Below are positions 1-5,549 of a DNA stretch of 7,929 bases, in pieces (within the stretch, counting starts at the first letter, position 1; every line of letters starts with the position of its first letter). The notes under the pieces were generated by a model. The model was given only the letters and a program-made list of their open reading frames with translations. It did no database searches and was not told the origin of the DNA. A program made the position numbers and the translations under genes. The stretch covers positions 1 to 7,929 of the forward strand of contig JAZLIW010000003.1 of NCBI GenBank assembly GCA_045617585.1, written 5' to 3'. The DNA is from CAKRZE01 sp045617585. GTDB lineage: Bacteria; Bacillota; Clostridia; Oscillospirales; CAG-272.

Positions 1-60
1 CCCGATTTCATCCGATAACCGGATTGCCTCTGCCTTGAATTCTTCGCTGTAAGTTCTCAT
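1..60 (-). CDS. IS3-family transposase OrfA, N-terminal fragment (gene continues beyond the left edge)
   Basis: Twenty codons read on the minus strand from an ATG at 60-58, beginning MRTYSEEFKAEAIRL. The Y-S-x-E-F-K-x-E-A-(I/V)-x-L pattern is the usual opening of the HTH_Tnp_1 / IS3-IS911 OrfA proteins, which bind the element's terminal repeats. An AGGAGG ribosome binding site lies about 8 bases upstream (minus strand, near 69-75), and a near-consensus promoter sits just before it. Only the start of the gene is present, so I cannot tell whether OrfB follows or whether the element is intact. A non-IS helix-turn-helix protein is possible, but the start motif and the adjacent promoter inside a putative element end favour the IS reading. 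Confidence 0.75.
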   Translation of the reverse strand, partial: MRTYSEEFKAEAIRLSDEIG

Positions 61-87
61 CGATTTTTTCCTCCTATTTTTGCTTTT

Positions 88-116
88 ATTATATCAGCTT
101 TTAGGGGATTTGTCGA
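88..116 (-). promoter_or_regulatory. Sigma-A type promoter of the IS3-family transposase gene
   Basis: On the minus strand a -35 hexamer TCGACA (116-111, one mismatch to TTGACA) is followed by 17 bases and a perfect TATAAT -10 (93-88). It points at the transposase start at 60, with the AGGAGG site between them. Confidence 0.8.
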
Positions 117-127
117 CTCTACTTTCA
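100..127. mobile_element. Candidate left terminal end of the IS3-family element
   Basis: Read on the minus strand, the sequence from 127 starts TGAAAGTAGAGTCGACAAAT, and the transposase promoter -35 lies inside it. IS3-family elements usually start with TG and end with CA and have terminal repeats of 20-40 bp just upstream of OrfA, so 127 is a reasonable element boundary. The other end is outside the window, so neither the inverted repeat nor a target duplication can be checked here. Confidence 0.4.
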
Positions 128-221
128 GTATAACATTCCAAAGCGAAAAACATCATATCGCCGCAGGCTAACATAGAGCATCCACAAAGTAAGTATATGA
201 AGTATAAATTCTCAAAAAACA

Positions 222-250
222 TTGCTTTTCCCTCGAAAATGTGTTATAAT
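222..250 (+). promoter_or_regulatory. Sigma-A type promoter for the 310-726 gene
   Basis: A TTGCTT -35 (222-227), a 17-base spacer and a perfect TATAAT -10 (245-250) lie 60 bases before the start codon at 310. There is no other start or terminator between this promoter and the lipoprotein gene at 752, so it may drive both. Confidence 0.75.
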
Positions 251-309
251 TATAAAACAATTACATCGGCGTATTTGAAAAAAACCGATCTGGTCAGGAG
301 TAAAATAAG

Positions 310-726
310 ATGGCTTTTACCGTAAAACAATATTGCGAAGAATATGGACTTGACGAAAGCAGAGTATTTGACATGGTTTTGGGAGAGAGCGGCAGTATTC
401 TGCCCAAGGCTCGTGGGTACACCGGATATATCGTTGAAATCAATGATGGTTATTTGGATTGCACCAATGATAAATTTAATGTTTTTCATAAACAAATTCC
501 GTTTTCATCATTTGAGCGTGCCGAGTTTGGTATTGGAAGCGGAAACCTTTGACTTCAATGTATTGTGGACGGCGAATCCTTTGTATTCTGCTCTACAAGA
601 AAGAATTGGAAATCGCCCGCCGGAAAATTACTCCTTGAAAAAATAGGTGAAAAGACCGAGATTTTGGGCATGAAGGAATATAATCAATTCACCGGAAAAT
701 TGTTTTTCCTCTATATGTTGAAATAA
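310..726 (+). pseudogene. Small protein gene of unknown function interrupted by an in-frame TGA
   Basis: A well-formed gene start is present: CAGGAG at 295-300, a 9-base spacer and ATG at 310. Reading runs for 80 codons to a TGA at 550-552. The same frame then stays open for 57 further codons to TAA at 724-726, and the continuation reads like real protein (LQCIVDGESFVFCS, then WKSPAGKLLLEKIGEKTEIL). This fits a single ancestral protein of about 138 residues whose codon 81 was probably TGG (N-L-W-L-Q-C), so a nonsense change is a simpler explanation than a frameshift. I do not recognise the family. It is a small soluble protein with no signal peptide or membrane segment. The lipoprotein start follows 25 bases after the final TAA and may be co-transcribed. 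Selenocysteine recoding is not supported, since no SECIS-like hairpin was recognised just after the TGA. An assembly error is also possible. Confidence 0.65.
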
Positions 727-751
727 CACAGTCCACACTAAGGAGTACATT

Positions 752-1987
752 ATGAGAAAATTATTGTCAATTGTTATACTGCTTGCTCTTGTTATGTCAT
801 TTGCATCATGCAATAACACACAAGAGCTTAACAATAGCGATCCTTCGGGCGAGGATGACACATTATCTGAAGAAGACAAGATCAAGAACGCAGTGCTTGA
901 TTTGATGAAAACGAGTGAGTCTCAAAAAGATCCTACCGACCTATTTGCTCACTTTGCGGGAGATTTTCAAATCACCAATTTTACATCCTCGCAAGACAGA
1001 ATCAAATCCATCAAGCGGAGAGAAGCGGTGACGCTTGTAGATGCAGGATCGCTGTGCTATTATGGCATTGAAGCGGCAGGAAATATGTTTTACGCCGCAG
1101 ATTATGCCGGGGAGGCGGAGGTTATTGCAAGTTTTCCTCTCTCCGCAGACGTCTCTGCCGCATCCACCATTTTCACTGTGTTTGGTATTGATACGAGTGC
1201 ATTGTATACTGCAGAAGCCGTAGAATCCGAGCCGGAAACGCTTACCGCAGATATGTTGACGGTCAGCGCTGACAAATCAACTTGCGAATTTTCAAAATCT
1301 TATATCGACACGATTGCCAAAGAGCTTTGTGAAACGATGGGCTTTACCGATGCGGTAGCGACTTCGTTTATGAGCAAATATACGGGAAGTGGAATCTACT
1401 CTGTAGCAGAAAACAAGTTTACCTTTGATATTCAGATCAAGGATAACCAAATTGGCTCCATTCATCAAATCATCAAATATGCGATCGATGATGAGGGCAA
1501 AACATATGTTTATTCCTATATGGAATATTCCAATGCTTCTTTGGGCATTACTACTCCGATCGTCGCTGAAATAGAGTGCAAGGACGTTGTATACCGCGAC
1601 AACACACCGATTTCTGCAACGATCAAGCTGAAGAATAGCTCCGAGAGCAATTTCCGCGACTTCGGTGTTACGGTTAAGCACGTTGTCAGTAACGAAACAA
1701 CCTTTACTTTGAATTGTACCGATTTAGCTTCTCGTTCCGCAACCGCAACCCGCAAGAAGAAGCGAGTCGAAACGGCTATGGGTGAGTCCACCACTGAAAA
1801 TTCCACCTATTCTATGTCGCTTGATCTTGGAAAATCCACCTCTCAATTCCAATTTACAGAAAAGCGAGGTAACGAAACCATAGCTTCCTTAAAAGCCAAT
1901 AAAGTGACGTTTGCCACGTCGCCGGCTATTGTTACACCGCAGAGGGTAACCAACAAGATTACGAGCTATATTGATAAGTATTTTTAA
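752..1987 (+). CDS. Lipoprotein of unknown function
   Basis: A 411-residue protein starting at ATG 752 with AAGGAG six bases upstream (740-745). The N-terminus is a classic lipoprotein signal: MRK, a hydrophobic stretch (LLSIVILLALVMSF), then the lipobox F-A-S-C with Cys20 as the predicted lipidated residue. The mature protein should be anchored to the outer face of the cytoplasmic membrane. After Cys20 comes a polar, acidic linker (NNTQELNNSDPSGEDD), typical of Gram-positive lipoproteins. The remainder alternates short hydrophobic and polar stretches, consistent with a beta-rich globular domain in the C-terminal half, and includes a basic patch TRKKKR about 330 residues in. No solute-binding, peptidase or adhesion motif is recognisable. 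Its base composition is lower in GC than the genes after 2900. A palindromic element begins five bases after its stop codon, in place of an ordinary terminator. Confidence 0.9.
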   Translation: MRKLLSIVILLALVMSFASCNNTQELNNSDPSGEDDTLSEEDKIKNAVLDLMKTSESQKDPTDLFAHFAGDFQITNFTSSQDRIKSIKRREAVTLVDAGSLCYYGIEAAGNMFYAADYAGEAEVIASFPLSADVSAASTIFTVFGIDTSALYTAEAVESEPETLTADMLTVSADKSTCEFSKSYIDTIAKELCETMGFTDAVATSFMSKYTGSGIYSVAENKFTFDIQIKDNQIGSIHQIIKYAIDDEGKTYVYSYMEYSNASLGITTPIVAEIECKDVVYRDNTPISATIKLKNSSESNFRDFGVTVKHVVSNETTFTLNCTDLASRSATATRKKKRVETAMGESTTENSTYSMSLDLGKSTSQFQFTEKRGNETIASLKANKVTFATSPAIVTPQRVTNKITSYIDKYF

Positions 1988-1991
1988 TCAA

Positions 1992-2153
1992 GGGGACCTC
2001 TAAATATTCAGCGTGCGCTGATCGGCGAGAAGATTTTTCGTCAGTCTAAACAAAAATTCGCACGCATAATGGCAATCTCTGCGAAGAATTTTTGTAACGA
2101 ATGACGGAAAAGATTCCGTCGATTCGGTGTGCGATGAATTTTTAGAGGTTCCC
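1992..2153. repeat. MITE-like imperfect palindrome of 162 bp with flanking TCAA
   Basis: The two ends are inverted copies: GGGGACCTCTAAA (1992-2004) against TTTAGAGGTTCCC (2141-2153), 12 of 13 matching. The similarity continues inward: TTCAGCG on the left against CGATGAA on the right, ATTTTTCGTCA against TGACGGAAAAGAT, and ACAAAAATTCGC around 2049-2061 against GCGAAGAATTTTTGT around 2081-2096. The whole element can therefore fold as one long interrupted hairpin. It has no coding capacity. TCAA occurs directly outside both ends (1988-1991 and 2154-2157), as expected for a target-site duplication. It lies immediately after the lipoprotein stop codon, so in that transcript it would form a 3' stem-loop. 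Confidence 0.65.
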
Positions 2154-2201
2154 TCAATAGCTTAACTCTTATAATATCAACAGTGTTCTTTAACAAAACA
2201 C

Positions 2202-2369
2202 AATTTTATTCTTTTGCAAGAAAGCAAGACATTTACGAAAGGCGGGCTTTATGAACAGAAACCGGAAACCGAATATGTCAATAAAAAGATGACACATAGT
2301 TGGGGACAAACCGTTGTTAGGTTTTATGATCTTGACGGAAATCTAATAGAAGTCGGAACTCCTGCATAA
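2202..2369 (+). pseudogene. C-terminal remnant of a VOC / glyoxalase-bleomycin-resistance family gene
   Basis: The frame ending at TAA 2367-2369 reads NFILLQESKTF, then KPETEYVNKKMTHSWGQTV, then VRFYDLDGNLIEVGTPA. The block W-G-Q-x-V-V-R-F-Y-D-x-D-G-x-x-I-E-V-G is the signature C-terminal beta-alpha-beta-beta strand set of VOC-superfamily proteins. The glutamate of I-E-V-G is the usual metal ligand. About 55 codons are present. Such domains are normally about 120-140 residues, and the upstream half is missing: an in-frame TAA sits at 2172-2174, with the palindromic element and the lipoprotein gene before that. There is no start codon with a ribosome binding site, so this is a truncated relic. 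The exact left edge of homology is uncertain. Confidence 0.7.
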
Positions 2370-2462
2370 ATTGTTCCGACAAATCCCGGTTTGGCGAGAT
2401 GTAACTTTTGGTCGTACTTACCTTGAAAATGTACCTTTTGCTCGCTCTTTGACAAAAGAAAG

Positions 2463-2487
2463 CCCGGTCCGACAGGACCGGGTTTTT
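2463..2487 (+). terminator. Rho-independent terminator after the VOC remnant
   Basis: A perfect 8-bp GC-rich stem CCCGGTCC / GGACCGGG with a GACA loop, followed by TTTTT at 2483-2487. An A-rich stretch (ACAAAAGAAAG) precedes the stem, so on the minus strand the hairpin also has a T-rich tail and could work weakly in both directions. Confidence 0.9.
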
Positions 2488-2520
2488 CGTTTGGCTTCTC
2501 CTTTATGCTGAGAATTGAAA

Positions 2521-2656
2521 TCGGGTTTGCAGGGGAAGCAAAGGGCTCCGGATCACATCGGCAAACCCGACAGGTTCCGCTGCGTGCAGCGGAAGCCTGA
2601 TAGTCCGAACAAGGGGAGCCAAAAAATTCCGTTCACGCAAGTGGACGGGATTTTTT
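2521..2656 (+). ncRNA. Candidate pseudoknotted structured RNA ending in a terminator
   Basis: Several helices can be drawn by eye. P1 is a perfect 10-bp helix, TCGGGTTTGC (2521-2530) with GCAAACCCGA (2561-2570). Directly abutting it, CAGG+TTCCGCTG (2571-2582) pairs with CAGCGGAA+CCTG (2587-2594 and 2596-2599), with a single bulged G at 2595 and a CGTG loop. A third helix, GGCTC-CGGA (2544-2552) with TCCG (2604-2607) and GAGCC (2616-2620), starts inside P1's loop and closes outside it, which makes a pseudoknot. The terminator at 2621-2656 follows with no gap. No reading frame on either strand looks like protein. I could not match it to a known class (SRP RNA, 6S, tmRNA, RNase P and common riboswitch cores were considered). 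No clear promoter is seen just upstream, and the strand is inferred from the terminator, so the minus strand remains possible. Confidence 0.5.
2621..2656 (+). terminator. Strong Rho-independent terminator with a GNRA loop
   Basis: The stem AAAAAATTCCGTTCAC (2621-2636) pairs with GTGGACGGGATTTTTT (2641-2656) over 16 positions including two G-U pairs, closed by a GCAA tetraloop. The A and T runs at the base make it symmetrical, so it can terminate in both directions. On the plus strand it is the 3' end of the candidate RNA at 2521. Confidence 0.88.
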
Positions 2657-2695
2657 ACTTCTTCACTCTTCACTGATCCGGCGTGAACGGAATTT
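2624..2695. repeat. 15-bp perfect inverted repeat sharing its left arm with the terminator
   Basis: AAATTCCGTTCACGC (2624-2638) recurs as its exact reverse complement at 2681-2695. The left arm is the same sequence that forms the 5' half of the terminator stem, so the downstream copy can make a longer, perfectly matched alternative hairpin. A short tandem CTTCACT motif (2661-2674) lies in the loop. The two copies may simply be remnants of a duplicated terminator. Confidence 0.6.
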
Positions 2696-2711
2696 AAGGA
2701 AAATGAAAGCC

Positions 2712-2733
2712 CGGTTCTATATGACCGTTTTTT
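2712..2733 (+). terminator. Weak or degenerate terminator-like hairpin
   Basis: CGGTT / GACCG (five pairs, one of them G-U) with a six-base loop, followed by TTTTTT. Its flanks, GAAAGCCCGGT before and TTTTTTCG after, resemble the strong terminator at 2463, so this may be a decayed copy of it. Confidence 0.35.
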
Positions 2734-2734
2734 C

Positions 2735-2754
2735 GACAGTATCTGTCATGACAG
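2735..2754. promoter_or_regulatory. Overlapping dyads, possible regulator-binding site
   Basis: GACAG-TAT-CTGTC (2735-2747) and CTGTCATGACAG (2743-2754) are two perfect inverted repeats sharing the central CTGTC, giving three half-sites of alternating orientation. The cluster is about 88 bases upstream of the -35 box at 2842. Operator function is only a guess. Confidence 0.25.
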
Positions 2755-2841
2755 ACCGCGGGACAAATGAAACGATCTTTTTTCCGATGGAACAAAGCAC
2801 CGCTTTTCTTTCATACGGAAGAAAGAGAACGGGATGAAGTC

Positions 2842-2870
2842 TTGACAAGATCCTCCGCATTCGGTATACT
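2842..2870 (+). promoter_or_regulatory. Near-consensus sigma-A promoter of the membrane protein-protease operon
   Basis: A perfect TTGACA -35 (2842-2847), exactly 17 bases, then TATACT -10 (2865-2870). Transcription would begin near 2877, giving a leader of about 80 bases before the ATG at 2957. Such a strong core promoter suggests either constitutive expression or control by a repressor. Confidence 0.88.
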
Positions 2871-2956
2871 ATTGTAATAAATAGCGAAAAACGTGTCGTG
2901 ACGGGGCGAAAACGACTGCGCACGGCTTGCTTTTCGGTAGGATGCGAGAGGTCGGT

Positions 2957-5533
2957 ATGGAAAAAGTTATTTGCTTTTGTTTGGCTCTGTCGGCTCTGTT
3001 GTTTTCAGCCGCGTTGTTCGGCATTCTGTTCCGCTTTGTCCGGTATCTGCTCCAACGCCCGAATCGCTCGATAAGGCTCGTACGGTATCTGCTGCTGATC
3101 CTGCTTGCCATCTGGTCCCTGCGCTTTGCCGTCGGTTATTACTCGAACCTCGCCGAATCGGAAACGGGCGGGGGACAGGAGGAGCAGCAGGAAGAACAGC
3201 GGAAGCTCGGCACGTGGGAAGTGATTTTTGACAGCCTTACGCACGCGTTCCAGTCGTTCAGTATGGACGAGGATTATTCCGAATATATCGCGAACGGGAA
3301 AAATATGGTGGCGGCTCTGCGCGGAGAAGACAGTGCGCTGATCGGGATCTGCGGATTCTACACGGCGTTTCTGAACGTTCTGGCACCGGTCTGCGGCGGG
3401 GCGATCCTGCTGGATATCGTGCAGGGCGTGTTCCCCGGGATCATGTTTTTTATCAAAAAGCTGCTGTTCTGGAAGAAGAAATACTTTTTCAGCGAGCTGA
3501 ACGAAGCGTCTCTTGCCGCCGCAAGAAGCATCCACGACAGAAGGACTTTTTTCCTGTTCCGCCCCGTGATCGTGTTTACCGACGTGTATACGGACGGTGA
3601 GGATGAAAAAAGCTCGGAGCTGCTGAAAAAAGCCAAAGCACTCGGTGCGGTCTGTCTGAACGACGACCTGACGCACGTCAGCCCGCGGTTTTCAAACAAG
3701 AAAGAATACTGGCTGATCGATGAAAATGAGATCGATAATATCAAAACGCTTGCCGAACTGGCGAACGATCGGCACTATAAAACCATACATAAAACGATCA
3801 TCCGGATCTTTTATCACGACGATTCCTATTCCCTGACGGAGGCCGGGATCATAGAGCGCATCCGCGGCAGATATCAGAAAAAGTTGGAAAGCGATATCAA
3901 GAAAGGGAAAAAGAGCGCTCTCCGAAAACTGAAGATCGCGGAAACGGAAGTGCTCTCAAAACGGATCAGGGAAGAGCGCAAAAAGCAGGAAGCAAGAAAC
4001 ACGGAAACGGAAGCGCTTCCGAAGCTGACCGGGAAAAAGAGCCTAAAACTGAATGTCAAAGACGCGGCGGGCAAATTGCGCGAGCAGATCAAGCGTCCGG
4101 CGGAGTCTCTTGGGATTTGGGCGAATAAAACGTTCCGTCTCGACGCCTATCTGGACCGGCTGCATCGGGAATACCTGTCCCTCCTTGGCAAGACGGAGGA
4201 GGAGGCTGAGGAAAAGGACGGTCTGGATGAAAAGGCGGAAGGCGAGGCGATCGAACGAGTCGTTGACCTGAAAGCGCCTGCTGTGATCCGGACCCGCTGT
4301 TATCAGGATCTGATCTATCATCTTATGGAGGATCATCCGCTCTACGAGCCGCTTTTGGGGCGCGAGGGGGATCTGAAGCTCGACGTTGCCATCCTCGGAA
4401 ACGGTAATATCGGGATGGAGATGTTCCTGACCTCTTATTGGTGCGGGCAGCTTTATCACATTCCGCTTTCGATCAATATGGTGGCGATCGACGGGACCGA
4501 AGACGTCGTGGGAAAGATCAACATGATCAGCAGTGAGATCCTGAAAAGCACCGAAGAGCGTTGGGAGGAGCTGCGGGTATACGAGAGAGAAGACCACTTC
4601 AATGAACCGTATTTTACCTTCCGTTATTGCGGCTCCAACGTTGACACGGCGGATATTTCCTCCATCGTCTGCACCGATCCGATCTCGGAGGAACACGGGA
4701 CGATGGCGCTGACGGACGCGGATTATTATCTGGTCGCACTCGGCGAGGATGACCTCAATATCCGTACGGCGGAGCGGCTGATGAAAGCGGTCGCGATCCG
4801 ACAGATGGAGTTGAAAGTCAAGAAAGACGTTACCATTGCTTACGTCGTATATGATTCCAATCTGTTTGAAGCCCTCAATCAGCCGGATCAAACGGACGGA
4901 CCGGAAGCCTCCGAGAAAACGGTCAACGTCTCGGGAGCCGGTAAGATCAGGATGATCGCCGTCGGAAGCATTGACGAGACCTACGGGTACGATAATATTA
5001 TCAATAGCCGGTACGCGGCAAAAAAGATCAGCAAAGAAAATGGAAAATTTACCCGTTCGGACTGGGTGACGCTTGCCAATATGAGGTCCGTGTCCAGCAG
5101 GCCGTACGAATTCTGGTCGTCGAACGCCCGCGATATCCATTATCAGTATAAGCTGTTTTCCGCATATCTGATCGGGCACGATCCCTCCTGCGGCTGGGAG
5201 GATTGGAAGAAAAACCATGAGGAATATATCTGCGAAACGGCGTCGGAAGAGCCGGCGGATATGCTTGCGTGGCTGGAACACAGACGGTGGAACGCGTATA
5301 TGCGTTCGATCGGATTCCAAAAAGGAAAAAAGGACGTAAAGTTCCTCAAAACGCACGACTGCCTGGTGGAACGGAAAGATCCGCAGGACCCCTATCAGCC
5401 TCTTCCCGAGCATTCGAAGGACTGCTTGGAAATAGTCAAGGATGCCAAAATTCCCGCGGCCCCCCATCTGATCGATTACGATTACGCCGGGATCGTGCCG
5501 GAAGCAGTATATAACAAAATGATCGGACAATGA
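2957..5533 (+). CDS. Membrane protein with RCK/TrkA-N-like Rossmann modules and a C-terminal RyR-like domain
   Basis: An 858-residue protein. I chose ATG 2957 because AGAGG (2947-2951) lies five bases before it; an upstream ATG at 2942 and a TTG at 2927 lack usable ribosome binding sites. Hydrophobic segments lie at about 3-31, 41-61 and 127-171 (probably one or two spans), with an amphipathic loop (85-125) between the second and third. Then comes a Rossmann-like stretch (203-285: IVFTDVY, GAVCLNDDL, YWLIDENEIDNI), a charged and probably helical linker (298-380), and a second Rossmann module (475-610) with glycine motif G-N-G-N-I-G at 481-486 and DYYLVALGEDDLNI at 589-602. Tandem modules of this style occur in RCK/TrkA-N domains of ion channels. 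The C-terminal LEHRRWNAYMRSIGF (773-787) through KTHDCLV (798-804) matches the bacterial RyR-domain pattern. No TVGYG selectivity filter is seen, so channel function is inference. The protease gene follows 16 bases later. Confidence 0.9.
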   Translation: MEKVICFCLALSALLFSAALFGILFRFVRYLLQRPNRSIRLVRYLLLILLAIWSLRFAVGYYSNLAESETGGGQEEQQEEQRKLGTWEVIFDSLTHAFQSFSMDEDYSEYIANGKNMVAALRGEDSALIGICGFYTAFLNVLAPVCGGAILLDIVQGVFPGIMFFIKKLLFWKKKYFFSELNEASLAAARSIHDRRTFFLFRPVIVFTDVYTDGEDEKSSELLKKAKALGAVCLNDDLTHVSPRFSNKKEYWLIDENEIDNIKTLAELANDRHYKTIHKTIIRIFYHDDSYSLTEAGIIERIRGRYQKKLESDIKKGKKSALRKLKIAETEVLSKRIREERKKQEARNTETEALPKLTGKKSLKLNVKDAAGKLREQIKRPAESLGIWANKTFRLDAYLDRLHREYLSLLGKTEEEAEEKDGLDEKAEGEAIERVVDLKAPAVIRTRCYQDLIYHLMEDHPLYEPLLGREGDLKLDVAILGNGNIGMEMFLTSYWCGQLYHIPLSINMVAIDGTEDVVGKINMISSEILKSTEERWEELRVYEREDHFNEPYFTFRYCGSNVDTADISSIVCTDPISEEHGTMALTDADYYLVALGEDDLNIRTAERLMKAVAIRQMELKVKKDVTIAYVVYDSNLFEALNQPDQTDGPEASEKTVNVSGAGKIRMIAVGSIDETYGYDNIINSRYAAKKISKENGKFTRSDWVTLANMRSVSSRPYEFWSSNARDIHYQYKLFSAYLIGHDPSCGWEDWKKNHEEYICETASEEPADMLAWLEHRRWNAYMRSIGFQKGKKDVKFLKTHDCLVERKDPQDPYQPLPEHSKDCLEIVKDAKIPAAPHLIDYDYAGIVPEAVYNKMIGQ

Positions 5534-5549
5534 GGAAGGAGCAAACGGC

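Noticed and set aside
344..646. Second plus-strand frame overlapping the 310 gene, as possible evidence of a frameshift
   Set aside because: The frame of the 310 gene itself continues sensibly after the TGA, so a nonsense change explains the data without a frameshift.
310..726. Selenocysteine at the TGA 550-552
   Set aside because: No SECIS-like stem-loop was recognised just after the codon, the neighbouring residues fit Trp, and no selenium genes are in view.
2401..2444. Imperfect 30-base direct repeat (GTAACTTTTGGTCG and GTACCTTTTGCTCG), possible CRISPR-like or tandem array
   Set aside because: Only two copies with 12 of 14 matches, and no further unit follows. Most likely chance or an old duplication.
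2521..2656. HDV-like ribozyme
   Set aside because: The order of helix strands is suggestive, but only 8 bases lie between the P2 5' strand and the P1 3' strand, too few for the usual P3 and loop, and the P1-P2 joiner is long. Kept only as a structured RNA of unknown class.
4043..5530. Minus-strand open frame of 495 codons opposite the membrane protein gene
   Set aside because: It lies wholly antisense to the RCK/RyR-type gene and has the composition of a shadow frame, with no ribosome binding site or known motif.
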